Of a stretch of 64,000 nucleotides of DNA, positions 24,405 through 37,443 are shown in pieces. Both the position numbers and the translations under genes were made by a program. This DNA comes from Rostrohypoxylon terebratum (taxonomy: Eukaryota > Ascomycota > Sordariomycetes > Xylariales > Hypoxylaceae): the NCBI GenBank assembly GCA_022497145.1, contig MU385881.1:248001-312000 (forward strand). The letters are read 5' to 3'. The notes beneath the pieces are model-generated. The model did no database searches and was not told the origin of the DNA. It worked only from the letters and a program-made list of their open reading frames with translations. Each line of letters starts with the position of its first letter. Positions within the stretch are counted from its first letter, which is position 1.

Positions 24405-25405
24405 CGACAGTCTACGCAGTGTATGATATGGGATACGTACAAGGTTTTGGTACGTTTATGACAACTTCCTGCATTCATGATAATCACTATAGAGAGCAAT
24501 ACAAACAAATTTAATACTTCACCAATATTTTCGTCTGACGAAGGCTTGATCTATTAGTGAGATTGTCATGATGAAGTCAGACGCAGCATAATGCTTTGGC
24601 GAAGAGCTGTTAACTGATATATTTATTCTAATTTATTCACGAAGAAAGTTACGTGCTTACACTCCGTTACTACTAACCGCACAGAATACCCATCTCCTGG
24701 TTGAATCCCTCACCTTGCCACCGTGCCAATACTCTAATTTGGATCAAATGTTGACCTTGAAGACTTGCTATCCTCAAATCCCTATGCTAGATGGGATACT
24801 TGTCAGGTTGCTGACAGCTGATCAAAGGCCGGGTTTCTTCGTCGTGTACATACACATACAAGATTGAGGGTAGTCAGGAGCGTTCCAGGCACGGAGATCC
24901 ACCGCTCTGTATTTGCATTACCCATGATTCAGGGGTACATGGATACAAACAAAACATACCAAGAGTTAAAAGTCTACCTGAGTACCTGACATTGTCTAGG
25001 ATAATCCAAACGAAACATCCATTACACGACATTTCCAAAAACCAAGATAAATGGCCGAATAAAATATTAATACCTTACTTCAAATATGTTTATACCTAAT
25101 GATATCCGTTTAGGTAGGTTTGAAACGCCTAAGCGGGCCGAACACCCGCATCGCGGATCGTTCCGATCTGGAAACGCTCCTCGAGCCTCCGGGAAACCCG
25201 GTTCGGCGCATTTGCGGGGTGCAGATCTACCATTTCAAGCAATCACGTGGAAAGCAATATCAAACATTCCTCGCACCTCGGCTTCTGGATACGTGTAATT
25301 GGTGTACCTGTCCCTTCGACCTATTTAGGCTAATATACAACTTGTCCAGGTTAAGGGGGTAGGGGGTAGGGGGATCCACCGCACCCTACGCACATCCATG
25401 GACGT
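24405..25405. other. Convergent intergenic region
   Basis: About 1 kb between the 3' ends of pom34 and the Cip1-like gene. It is mostly AT-rich, with a G-rich repeat (GGGGGTA)x2-3 at about 25353-25371. No gene is seen. Confidence 0.6.
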
Positions 25406-26172
25406 CTAGGCACATCCGATCTTAGCATCGCTCACGGCGATGTCGTCGTACCAGAAGGTGTTCGTGTCTCCGCCGTACGATTCCCAGCCGAAGTAGATAG
25501 CAGTAGGCTTCGGCTTGACGCTGCTTCGCTGCCACTGAGCGGCGTTGCTGTTGGCGACGCCCGCCTTGGCGGTAAGTCCTTCGATGGCCTCGTCGTTGAG
25601 CCATGTCTCGATGGTGCCGTCGGTGCCGACGTGGTACTCGAAACATTGCCAGGAACCGGTGGGGAGCGCCTTGGAGGCGGCGATACCTTGAGGAGATAGG
25701 TCCGGGAGGGTAGCATCGTCGGACTCGCGGTTGTACATCAGGATCTTGCTCTGTCCACCGATGCGTAGGTGCTTGCCATTGCCTTGTGCGGAGTCGGGCA
25801 TGGTGATGAAGGACACGTGGGAGTCAGTGAGGGCCTTCGAAGCTTTTCTGGAGAAATGTCAGGATTGACCTTGTAATGTTATAGCGCTAATGTGTAAACT
25901 TACACCCAAGCCCTGACGTAGATATCACCACTAGGAACCTTCGTCGTGCCGAAGAAAATGTGTCCACAGAAACCTCCCGCACCGTCAACCCTTATAGAGT
26001 TGCTGCCGCTATGGCCACCAGTAGTGTCTAGAGTGACTTTACCACCCTGGTTGCAGTCAGGCGCGTACGTCGGCCATGCCGCCTCATCCCAGCCGGCCTC
26101 GAAGTCATCAGCGACTTGGCCTAGGGAGAAAGGGACGAGGGCGAGGGCGAGAAGAGCGGTTTTGCCGAACAT
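25406..26172 (-). CDS. cip1: Cip1-like secreted carbohydrate-active protein
   Basis: Two exons: 26172-25904 and 25847-25406 (intron 25903-25848, donor GTAAGT, acceptor CAG), 236 aa. The start at 26172 gives a clean signal peptide (MFGKTALLAL..., cut after SLG or SLGQ). The mature protein carries segments shared with Trichoderma Cip1 (DDFEAGWD, YAPDCNQGG, GDIYVRAWV, KHLRIGGQS, YNRESDDATLPDLSP, GTDGTIETWLN, WYDDI). Cip1 is a cellulose-induced secreted beta-jelly-roll protein related to polyuronic acid lyases. This copy ends at ...KIGCA, so the linker and CBM1 cellulose-binding module of Trichoderma Cip1 are missing. Cysteines at the two ends suggest a disulfide. The substrate is unknown. It is divergently placed from nothing; its promoter lies in 26173-27095. 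Confidence 0.9.
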
Positions 26173-27095
26173 GGTCGCGAGTGATATGTCGTAGTGATAA
26201 GGATAGAGTGGGTGAGAAGACAAGTTCCAGAAAAGGGTGAGGAACTGGTATTTATGTATTGAAATCTCACACTTAGTATTTCCTCCCTCCGGGCCTCCGG
26301 GATGGCTATATTGCTAAATGCGAGAATACTTCCCCCAATCGCAAGTCGTTACGGAAGAGTGGTCGTGCATCTTCGGTTCAGCAGCGTAAACAGCCGTCCA
26401 TCTACAGGGATCTTGGCAAGGGCCAGGTTCTTGGTATAATGAGATTGTCGTTTCATGGAAATAGAAGTGTTCAGGGGTTACATCTGTTTTTCCATCAATT
26501 TTCATGTGAATAAAGCTAGGAAATCATGAGTTTTTGAATTGTATTGATGTATTGATCTTACATAAACTTTAACCCTTACCCCAGAGCCCTTACCCCAACA
26601 TTCGAATTATTGTCTAGGTACTCCAAGAATTGGTACAACTGGTTCATTTCAAATGCATTGTACTTCTTTTCGGGATTCAGTCAATGAACATGAGCCATCG
26701 AGGCCTTCTTAGCATTCTATGGTACGTTTATTCGACGTCGAATGGTCAGTACTGCTGGTTCTATACTAGGTAGACGCAAAATTATTCTTGATGATCGATA
26801 TGAACCATACTTCTTGACCTTGGAACAGGAACTTCTCTAATACCAAACAGGACGTCAATATTTGCATACGTTAAACGTAATATTTATTCATTGTATGTAT
26901 TGCACCGCAAAGCAGATGCCTGCGCCATTTATGCTATCTACTAATGCCACCGGCAAAGAATCAACATGATTGTATGACTCCCTATACTCCGTTTGATCCG
27001 ATGCTCATTCAGAATGCATGCTATGTTCAATTGCACAAGGTGTATCGAAAACACCGTCCCAGATCAGGGTTCATTTAGTATTCCCGTCATAATCT
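26173..27095. other. Promoter region of the Cip1-like gene and permease 3' flank
   Basis: 923 bp. GGCTATA at 26304-26310 fits the loose GGC(A/T)4 consensus of the XYR1/XlnR plant-wall-degradation regulator, but one such match is weak evidence. No gene is seen. Confidence 0.4.
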
Positions 27096-29032
27096 TCATG
27101 TCCTCCATCGTTTCCAAAACTTCCATCCTCGTGACCTTTCGCCCGAGCTCGCCTCCCTCTTAGAGACCTGATCCCGACCCTGTATTCTCCAGAAGAATAT
27201 CGGAATCCCAGAAAGGACGAACGTGACGACGATAAGCGTTTTTAGGGGTTGAGCGAAAACTGCGCGACTTAGTAAAAATAAGCTCACGCAGCAGAATATG
27301 ATGGGAGTCGTGATCCAAGTTTTGTAAGGTCTTTCCAAATGCGGTTCCTTCACTCTCAAGATGATAAGTCCCAGAACCGTGAGGAAATAGAACGAGTATC
27401 CTGCCACACCGTAAAAAGTAACCAGTTCGCCGAATTCGCCCACAATAACGTAAATAGCTGTTAGAACACCATTCAATACCAGCGCATATATCGGCGTAAA
27501 GAAGAGCCCCGTATCCTCGTCGCCAATCATGTTATGTAATCGCTTAGAAAACCAATTCCTCGTTCTCATAGTCGTCATCCCGGGTTCGCGAGAGCCGATA
27601 CCCACACGGCTAATGACGGCCGGAACATAACCCTCCTTCGCGGCGGCGTAGACAAGTCGGCTACTCGTAAAAGTAGCCGAGTTTAAAGCGCCAAAACACG
27701 AGGCGCTGACGACGAGAGCAAAAATCAACGCGCCGATTGGTCCGAATACTTTGTTGCCAAACATGACGGCCACCGTGTTGGTCGAGTTGAGAGCATCCAA
27801 GGGTAAAACCAAGAAGTAGGAAAAGTTGGCGAGAAGATAGCAGATAATCACGAGCGGCATCGCCGTGTGAATAACGCGAGGGAGATCCCTCGAAGGATTT
27901 CGAAACTCGCCTACCACATAATTCGTCTATATTTCGATGAGTCAGCAATTATTCATACAACGCCACGGAAAACATTAAGTAAGCAGTCGCCCCCTAATCA
28001 CGAACTCACGTTGTCCCAGCCGTCAAAGGCCCAAAGCCCGGCATATAATGCAACAGCCCAATGGCTTCCGTCCTGGCTCGTGCCGTCAAACCAAGAGTGA
28101 TTTTTCCAATCCATGTTCGCCTTCCCGGACGAGGAGAATCCGGTTAGAGCCACCACGATTCCAACGATAGTAACCCCGATTAAGGCGATAAACTTCAAAA
28201 ACATGAGCGCATCGTTCACGCGGGTCCCTAGCTTGGTCGAGACGCAATTCAGAAAGGTGACCGCGAACAACCCGACCAGGCCCACACACTTGTTGATCCA
28301 AGGATTCACGGTCTCGGCTTCGGCTCCTATGACGGCGCGTACGAGGTATTCACCCATGATGATGGCGATGATGGCGGCACTTCCAGGCTTAAGGACCAGT
28401 ACCGCGACCCACGTGAAGAGAAAACCAGCTAGTTCGCCCATGATCTTGGATAGGTAAGCTTGCGCGCCTCCGTTGAGGGGAATAGCACCGCCGAGTTCCG
28501 CATAACTCGCCGCGCCGGTCCAAGCCAGAAGGCCTGATATCGCCCATACTATTAACGACGCGCCGGGCGACCCGACGTTGACGTTGACTTGGCTAGGGGA
28601 CGAAAAGATTCCCGATCCGATTATCAAGCCCACTATTAAACCCAACCCATTTAGATACGTTAGGGTCTTGTGTTTTTCTAAAGAAGGTCCTCCTAATCCT
28701 CCATGACGTTGCGCGGCCGACGTAGGCGCCCCCAAGGGAGCATACCCAGGGGCTGTGGAGGAGGAAAGCGGGAATAGGTTTGCCGAATAGTCGAAGTTGG
28801 ATGTGACCGAGTATGTCCTGCCGTGACCTGACACATAATTGGATCGGCCTGCGAGATTATTACTATCCAACGGATCGTCTTGCTCGATGGACAGTTTTCG
28901 CGACGAGGATATGGATGGTCTCGAATCGGTTTCCGAGTAGGTATCGTGGCCAGGATCGGAGGATGCTAACGAGGCAAGTTCGAGGGAATCTCGAGCGCCG
29001 GGGTGAAGGGCAGATGAGTATTGAGGTGGCAT
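27096..29032 (-). CDS. Amino-acid permease, APC superfamily (LAT/methionine-permease type)
   Basis: Two exons: 29032-28010 and 27926-27096 (intron 28009-27927, donor GTGAGT, phase 0), 617 aa. The intron falls inside a conserved helix, and joining gives GWDNTNYVVGEF, which matches the family well. A long Ser-rich cytosolic N-tail (about 1-120) precedes the first helix with the APC signature GLIIGSGIFSSP. About 12 hydrophobic helices follow (AWTGAASYAELG, LVLKPGSAA, FGALNSATFTSSRLVYAAA, and others). Proteins of this type import neutral amino acids, and fungal relatives include high-affinity methionine permeases; the exact substrate cannot be read here. The C-tail is basic (WKFWKRWRT). Confidence 0.93.
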
Positions 29033-30289
29033 CGCAACTAGCCAAGGAGGTATCGGGATGGGTATAAGATGGTAACCTTAGCTAGTGTATATGTAAATCG
29101 TGATCATGAAGGAACCATGTCGGCTGGTGAATCGTCGCAAAACACGGAATCGCTCGAATCGCTCGAATCGCAGTACAGAGCGAGATGTGATGTCAGAGAT
29201 ATCAGACCGCAAGTCGCCAAAACTACCTTAGGTAACGTAACGTATTAAGACAATTAGGATAATGCAAGAAATGAGATGACCTTGGTCATACTAAATTGTC
29301 CAAGTGTTAAAAAAAATATTAAGGTTAATAGTTGTTGATTCAAATGCGGAAGATGGAAAAGACGGAACAATGAGGTAGCGATTGCTTGTTTCTGATCGTC
29401 TCCATCCCCACAGCCTTTCCCCTTACTATGGCCCAAAAAGGTTAGTATGTGATCCGTGCGCGAAGCAAAAGGCTTAAGGTACCGTGGTACTAAGGCGAAC
29501 CAAGCCACCAAAAGGAGTTTACCTTACCCACATCTCCCGCATCTCCCGCATCTCATCACTTTATTCGACGCTCTACTTCGTCTATTCGAATTTCGAAGTT
29601 AGGTTCGGTAATTGAAAGTCTAGAACCAACTACGAGCGTCCTTATTTGCTGCTATCCCATACCCGTATATATCCAATTCTTCTTCGGACCCCAAACCGAT
29701 TACGGAGCCGATTACATGCGTAATGCTCTGCAGATTATTCAGTCTCATGAGATTTTATGTAAAATTTCAATTTTCCGCCGCTTCATTGAAATGAGCGTCT
29801 ACAATCGGTAATCCGGCGACGCTCTTACGCGATACCTCAATTCCTATCACTTTGCTTGCGGCTTAATAACCCACCTCTAGGTTTTGGCTTTCACGTTCGG
29901 TATAGATCTCCTTCTCCTCGACAGGACTGGACATGTTCTTTGTAATACACATCTAAAAATATAAACCCTCTTCTTTGGCATAGACGATGATCCGCTACGT
30001 AACTTCAGGATCTGATAGGTGCGATGGAGGTGATTCATGCAGGCTAGCATGCGTGATGGTTGGGGGCCGTAAAACGTTCAGGTTCTAGATGTTATCGCCA
30101 CAGCTTCACTCTATCCCTCCTCGATTTCATATGAGAGCTTCTATAATGGTATCCTGATTTTAAGCAGACAGATCTGTACGACGTGATGACAGAGAGCCGC
30201 CAAAAATGAATTATAAATTCTTTGAGAGCTTAGGTTAGGTACTTCGTTCCTAGCACCTTATCTCTTGTTGCTACCGTCTAACATACAAG
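29033..30289. promoter_or_regulatory. Divergent intergenic region, permease and NLR promoters
   Basis: 1.26 kb between start codons. It contains about 2.8 copies of GAATCGCTC at 29147-29171 and several AT-rich tracts. No gene is supported. Confidence 0.5.
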
Positions 30290-33200
30290 ATGGCTACCGG
30301 GGTAAAGTCGCACGGCGAATACACCGTGGGATGGATTTGTGCCCTACCGAAAGAGCAGACGGCGGCAGTGGCCATGCTCGATCAAATACACCCGGAACTT
30401 GACAAGCCACCGAACGACCACAATGCCTACACGCTAGGGTCGATAGGCGAGCACAATATTGTCATAGCTTGCCTTCCCAAGGGCAAGATAGGGACCAACT
30501 CGGCCGCGACAGTCGCAACCAGAATGGTGGACACTTTCCCCTCTATCAAAGTTGGTCTCATGGTGGGGATAGGAGGTGGCATCCCACCAAAAGTCAGGCT
30601 CGGCGACGTTGTCGTGAGCGCCCCGGTTGACGAGTATCCCGGTGTGGTTCAGTGGGATTTGGGCAAGGCGGAAAAAGATGGCAAATTCAGAAGGACGGGC
30701 GCTCTTAATAATCCCCCGAGCGCGCTTCTTACGGCAATGACAAAGTTGGAGACTAGCCACGAGATGTCGGAAAGCAAGATCAACGATTATCTTGATGAGG
30801 TGGAGAAGAAGTGGCCGAAACTGGCCAGGAAATACACGTCTCCCGGGTCTCTGAAGGACCCTTTGTTCGCATCAGATGACGACGATGATCAGCAGCGTAA
30901 AGAAGTCCGGATACATTACGGTCTGATAGCGTCTGGCAATCAAGTTATTAAGGATAGCGAGTTTCGAGATAGTCTCAACGATAGTTTCGGAGGAAACGTA
31001 CTATGCGTGGAAATGGAAGCAGCTGGATTGGTAAACGAATTTCCCTGTATCGTGATCCGAGGCATCTGCGACTATGCCGACTCCCAGAAGAATAAAGACT
31101 GGCAAGAATATGCGGCGATGATAGCTGCTGGGTGCGCAAAGGAACTTCTGGGGTTCATCCGGCCGACTGATATCCACGCGGAACGTCCAGTGAGAGATCT
31201 ATTACATAATAGTGAGTACAGCTACTTCTCGCAATGCCTTCCTAGCAAATTGTCGATACGGTACTGACGTAACTCACAGTCAACACTAATGTCGAAAATA
31301 TAGAATCAAAATTGGAGAGAAAGGAAGATCTCTCTATTCTTAAATGGCTTCTCGCTCTCGATTACGCCTCACAGCAGAGCGACTTTATCAATAGGAGGCA
31401 ACCGGGGACCGGACAGTGGCTTCTTGATTCAGAAGAGTATCGAACGTGGACAAGCAAAGAGAATCAAACATTGTTCTGTACGGGAATCCCAGGGGCTGGC
31501 AAAACCATTCTATCTTCTATCGTGGTTAACGATCTCATGAAACGGGCCACCAACGACCCTACGATAGCCGTCGCCTACATCTATTTCAACTTCAAGCGCG
31601 AAAAGGACCAGATGGTTACAGACCTATTAAGAAGCATCCTAGGACAATTCCTGAGGGGATCTCCATCCTTGCCCAAATTTGCCAAAGATCTATATGAGCA
31701 GATAAGGAAAAACGGCACACACCCATCGACAAACGAGGTCTTGGCTGCCGTATGCCAAGTGAAATATTTATACCCCCGTACATTTATCGTAATCGATGCG
31801 CTCGACGAATGTCAAACATCCGACGGCTGCCGGTCAGAGTTCACGGAGTGTATCTTGGCGCTTCAGAACCGAGGGTATAATTTATTCGTAACTTCACGTC
31901 ATGTCCCAGACATCGAGCGATGTTTTGAGGGATGCCCGAAACAAGAAATCCTGGCTAGCGACGACGATGTTCGCAGGTATCTTAGCGGTCATATGTCGGA
32001 TCTCCCGAGATTTGTCATCGATAACCTGGAATTACAGGAAAGAATCAAGAGCGAGATCGTACAAGCCGCAGAGGGAATGTAGGACCTACCATCCCTATCA
32101 TGTTCATATATCTAAGGACTTGCTAACACACTCCAGGTTCCTCTTGGCGCAACTATACTTAGATTCTCTCAAGGACAAGACGTCAAAGCGAGAAATAAAT
32201 GATGCGTTGAAGGAATTCAAGAAAAGGCAATATCGAGAGCTGGGGAGCGATTATAAACGCGAATTATTAGACAAAGCGTACGATGAAGCGATGGAGAGAA
32301 TAAATAGCCAGATGGGAGGCATGAGACGTCTCGGAAGAAAAGTATTAGCATGGATTACCTGTGCGATGAGGCCGCTTAGCGCAGTCGAGCTTCAACACGG
32401 GCTAGCGGTTGAGATTGGCGACACCGAATTCGACGATGACAATATCCGTGCTATAGAGATGATCAGATCGGTATGCGCAGGCCTGGTCATCGTTGACGAC
32501 GAAAGCGGCACCATCCGGCTGGTTCATTATACAACTCAAGAATACTTCGACACGAGACAAGAGTCCTTGTTCCACGATGAAAAAGTTGGCCTCGCGATGG
32601 CCTGTGTGACTTACCTCTCATTCGATGCTTTCGGAACCGGGTCTTGCGGTGGAATTGGTAGACTGACTCGGAGGCTGCAGCGATACCCATTTTACGACTA
32701 CGCCGCAAAGACTTGGGGGCTCCACGTCCGAGACGTCGCTATAGAGAACCACGAGTTAATTATCGATCTTCTGATGGACAAGGCCAAGTCTTCATCAGCA
32801 AGTCAAGTCTTGATAACAACGAACGCCGATTTCGCTAATAGTTATGATACTAGTGATAATTCGTATAGGAAGTTTAAGCCTGGATACGGTCTAGGTATAC
32901 ATATCGCGGCGTCTTTTGGGTTGGGAGAAGCTGTCATGACGCTGATAAAGAATGGCGAGGATCCGAATGTCCGAGATGCTTATGGACGTACGCCTTTAGC
33001 GTGCGCGGCAGCAAGAAGATACAACGAGGTGGTGAAGCTGCTCCTTACAGTGAAAGGCATCGATCCTAATGCTAGAGGCGATGATATGGTTGGATCTTAT
33101 TCGACGGCAAACCAGGCTGGAGAGTGGCTGGGGAGGAATCCTTATTCTGAGCGTCTCTTCAAAGGGTCCTGGTACTCGAATAGGTGTGGAGGAACACCTC

Positions 33201-34813
33201 TATTCTATGCCGCCCTATACGGAACAGACGAAGTAGTGAAAACCCTGTTGGACGACTCGAGAGTTGATCCCAATGCTAGAGATTATGCATTCGGTGCTAC
33301 GCCGCTATGGTGTGCTGCCGGAAACGGCCACGAATCGACAGTTGAGCTCTTACTAAAGAAACCTGCCGTCGATCCGGATAGCAGAGACGATAACGGGGAT
33401 CATATGTCGCCGTTATCCATTGCCGCTTGGAGAGGTCACACGGCCGTTGTAAAGCTACTTCTCGCAACGGAAGGAGTAGATCCGGAATCGTACGATTGGG
33501 GTGCACAGACTCCGGCCGGGAGAGCTGCGTGGCAAGGCCACGGTGAGGTCTTTGACGTCTTGCTCGAGGACGGGCGTATCGATCCCAACGCGAAAGATAT
33601 CAGAGGGTTTACTGCATTATTAGTAGCGGCTAAGCAGGGAAACGGGAACATAATAGAACTGCTTCAATCGAAAGGCGGTGATATCGACTTCAACGCGCCA
33701 GACAAGTACAGCGGGACGTCGCCCTTGCAATGGACCGCACGGGAGGGGAGAGAAGATGCGGCAAGAGTGCTCCTTAGGGATAAGCGTGTCGACGTGAACC
33801 TCAGGAATAATCAATGGGATTATACGGCGTTAATGTTCGCTGCAGAAAAAGGACATGAAGAGGTAGTCAAGGTACTCCTATCCGCCGAGGGGGTTAATCC
33901 TAACTATGCGGACAAGCGACGGAGAGAAACTGCATTACACTATGCTGTTAAAAGGTACAATCCGAAGGTGATTTCGGTACTCCTAACTCATCCCGAAATC
34001 GAACCAAACCTCAAAGATTCTGAAGGCATGACACCTTTAATGCAAGCGGCAAGATTGGAAAATGAGCAGGGCGTGCTAGAGGCCATGCTACAGTCTGATA
34101 CTGTCGACTTGGATGCGAGAACTATCAACGGCCAGACCCCGTTGATGTTGGCAGCCCCATCGCGACGTAACAAAGAAATGATCGAGCTACTCCTAGACAA
34201 GGGCGCCGACCCGGATGCCAGAGACGACGTGGGGAGATCGTTGCTATTTTACTTAGCAAAGAACGTAGGGTTAAGATCCTTGGAACGACTCATCTCAGAC
34301 GAGAGGGTTGAATTGGACCTTAGAGATTATTATGGATCGACGCCGTTATCAATTGCGGCACGTTTCGGCAACCAAGAGCTAGTGAAGCGATTTCTTGCCA
34401 CTGACAAGGTCGACGTAAATTCCAAAGACAATTTCGGTCGAACGCCGCTTTGGTGGACAACTAGAAATGGCCATTTTCGAATCTCGGAATTGCTACTCGA
34501 CTACGCAGAAATGAAGAGTATATCGATCTCCGATATGATATGCAATGTGGAATTCAACGGCTGCTCATTGAAGCGGTTCGATCAGGGCCTCGACTTTCCG
34601 ATTACCTGCAGCGTTTGCTTTCTCGTGGTTCAAATGAAAGAACGCAGTTCCATATGCGAAGTTTGTCGAGGGGGAGATTTTAACGTATGTTTCTGCTGTT
34701 ATAACATGAAAGCGCATTGCTTCGATAGTCAGCATGAGCTGAAGTTATGGGACTACTCGCCTGCTCCGTCGGAAACAGGATACGATTCCTCTTGTAGCAC
34801 TGTTGCAAGCTGA
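30290..34813 (+). CDS. NLR-like receptor: PNP_UDP - NACHT - ankyrin repeats - ZZ-like zinc finger
   Basis: Three exons: 30290-31211, 31280-32078 and 32137-34813, giving 1465 aa. Both introns (68 and 58 nt) have GT-AG ends; the first contains TACTGAC and the second TGCTAAC as branch sites, and all phases agree. Order seen: a nucleoside-phosphorylase-like domain (about 8-300; VGWICALPKEQTAA, VGIGGGIPP, EMEAAG, GICDYAD), a NACHT NTPase with P-loop GIPGAGKT (376-383) and Walker B VIDALDE (478-484), a helical/winged region, then about 15 ankyrin repeats (about 826-1357). At the end is a Cys/His cluster C1398, C1401, C1414, C1417, C1425, C1428, H1434, H1440 resembling a ZZ finger. Fungal proteins of this kind are considered innate-immunity or allorecognition receptors. 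Role here is inferred. Confidence 0.93.
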
Positions 34814-35013
34814 AGTTCTAAGAACCTTGAAGGTATGAAAATGGGAAGAACTCGGTGGAGTTGTTTATAAGTGAATGTGGTGTACAGCTGTATATTAACT
34901 TTAATAAGCGAACTCCACATGTCGTCATAGCTACGCATTAGCATTAAATTAGGCATTTATATACACGAGAAGATAACTTATCATATCAACATATCTTCTA
35001 TCTCATATTTCCC
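34814..35013. other. Short convergent spacer
   Basis: 200 bp between the NLR stop and the phosphatase stop, AT-rich. It must hold both 3' ends; no distinct signal is assigned. Confidence 0.5.
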
Positions 35014-37074
35014 CTAATGCTTGGAACCACACCCGTTCGTCGGGTCCGTAGGCGTCTTATTATCCGGCCTCGCCAATCCCAAGCAACTCGCCATCTTATA
35101 AAACACGTCGATATTCCCATACACACCCGAGAACATCTCCTGACACGGTCCCATAGCAAAGACCGCAACATCAGTCAACGAGTGGACGCCCGAAGACTCG
35201 GTAACAGACAACGTGCCGTTAACCACGAAGCCGTCAGGACTATCTTTCGAGTTCACGAACATATCGCTCTTATCAAACCCGGGAGTGCTGCTCACAACCT
35301 TACGCGGGGACTTGTGGACCTTGAAATCTTCCCTGCGATCCGGGTTTGCGCTGAAGCCCTGCGCTAACGTGTACCGCGGGTCCCAGTTGACGGGAAAGTT
35401 AGGGCCCGTGCCGTAGGACACGCCGTCAACAGCTACGGTGTACTGGGAGAGACCGGACATCTCGTAGGTGCCGACGGCGGTTCGCTTGTCGCGGTCGTTC
35501 GACTGAGACGATAGGTATTTCGTATCGACGCCACCGTAGACATCGAAGCCGTGGCCATGGTCTGCCGTTACTAGGATAAGTGTGGATTCGAGCTCTCCGA
35601 TGGCCTTGAGGTGGGCGACTGTGGCGCGTACGGTGTCGTCGAGTTCGAGAAGGTCGCCCAGAGCGCGGTCGTAGTCTAGGGCATGCATCTGCTTGTCGAT
35701 AGAGGCACCTTCAGACATGAGGAAGAAACCCTTGTCGCCACCGCGGTTGTGGAGGATGTCGATGGCCTTTAGCGTCATCTCCTTGAGACCCGGAAGATCT
35801 AGGGCGGGATTTTCGGAGCCTAGAGGATCGTTCTCAAAGGTAGCTAGGTTGTCTGTGAAGACATTACGGTCAAGCCAGACGGGAAAGTGAGACTGGCAGA
35901 AGATTCCGAGCGCCTTGCTGCTGTTGCCTAGCTCGAGAAGCGAAGTCTTGTTTAGACTGATTTCATATCCGGCATTTGCGAAGGCCTCGTAGTAATCTTT
36001 GCCCTCGTAGCTGCCAGATCCGGGGTTAAACTGCTCAGCACCACCACCGAACCAGACATCAGGACCGCCGTGGTTAGTCCAGGAGTAGTTTGTGACTGAG
36101 TTTAATCCCTGGTCGACGAGCGAGCCATAGGCATAACGAGAACGGCTGTGACCGGAGAGAGCGATAGGAGTAGCGTCAGAAATAGCTGCTGTGGAGACGG
36201 CTCCCCAGGCAGAATCCCAGGTACGTTTCAATATTTCAACAAGAGTCTCGACTTTCGGGTCATCGAAGAAGTCGGCCGACGAATCGACGTAGACACCCAT
36301 GGCGTTGACTGTGCTCTTGTGTCCCGTGTAGAGAGCGGATGCAGAGTTGGCGCTGTCAGTGATGAAGCTGTCGATGGAATGGGTCTGTGATAACAATTAG
36401 CGGATGGCCAGACATGTTGTGGTGTCATAGAACTATACCATTTGATGTCCAAGTACGGGGAATTGATCCATCTGCAGCAGAGATTGGTACTTTCCATTGA
36501 TGCTCTTGTGGCCAAGAAGACGAGCAGCCGTAATCATGTTCGTGGTCATACCATCACCGATGAACAGGATCACATTCTTAGCCTTCTTCTTCGTAGCTAA
36601 GGGTCGCACAACCCAATTCGCCGTCGTCGTTTGACCATCATAATACGTCAACGTAACAACGTAATTGCCAGGCTCATAGAGAGCGATCTTGCGGTAAATC
36701 TTTGAGGCGACGTTGACTACGGAAGGCGTCTCCGCATCCTTAGCAAACAGGTCCTCGTACCACCTGAAGTCCCACGTCTCAATCTCAGGCTCGTCGACGG
36801 AGAAGAAGGCAGCGATACTTTTCGCCTCGCCGCCTTCCTTAGCGATCGTGACCGAGAATCCCTTATCCGGCACGCCGTCGTTGAACACTTCGGAGCCATT
36901 GACCGGAGCGTGGACCTCGAGACGTAGGTCGAAGTACTGGCCCGGCAAGAAGTCAGACTGGTCGGGAGGTAGCACACAGCCTAGATCCGGGCACGCGCCG
37001 AGTCGCTGGAAGGTCTGGGCCGCGGCTCCGGACAGGGATGCCGCGACCACGACAAGAGAGCTGAGTCTAGCCAT
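35014..37074 (-). CDS. Secreted alkaline phosphatase
   Basis: Two exons: 37074-36439 and 36384-35014 (intron 36438-36385, donor GTATAG, phase 0), 668 aa. The start at 37074 (MARLSSL...) gives a signal peptide cut after AAA at about residue 19; the longer frame upstream is not used. Alkaline phosphatases hydrolyse phosphomonoesters with two Zn and one Mg per site. Seen: metal-binding FIGDGM (D174), the phosphorylated Ser in DSAN (S223), an SEGASID metal segment, a TADHGHG metal motif, and an N-terminal beta-rich extension with Cys pairs (about 21-160) before the catalytic core. The protein is long relative to bacterial PhoA but within the fungal range. Two CACGTG boxes upstream fit phosphate control. 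Confidence 0.93.
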
Positions 37075-37437
37075 GTTGAACTCTCGAATAAGATTCGCGA
37101 AAAGAACGTCGGCGCGATGGAACACGAGGACCCTGATGTCTCGAGACTGGACGGCTGGAAGACCTGGTCATTATATACCTAGTAGATACCATAGGACGAG
37201 CCAAGACCGGCCTGCATGACAGCTATATCGCAAACCACGCGTCTGGCTGAGCTATCCTGTCGCCCATCCTGCAACAGAAGGTCGTCGATTCTTGGCTGTT
37301 CTTGGGAGCGTAAGTTTCTCAGCGCTGAGATCTTAGCGGAGGAGGAAGCCGGGATGTCATTGGTCATCTACGCCGCTGAAATTTCCGGCCGAAGAGGATG
37401 GCTTCGGCCGCGCAGGAATCACAGAGGATGTCCATCG

Positions 37438-37443
37438 CACGTG
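37438..37443. promoter_or_regulatory. CACGTG box upstream of the alkaline phosphatase
   Basis: Palindromic CACGTG 364 bp upstream of the phosphatase ATG; another lies at 37904-37909. This is the core site of PHO4/NUC-1-type bHLH activators that induce phosphatases during phosphate starvation. The motif also occurs elsewhere in the window, so function is inferred. Confidence 0.45.
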
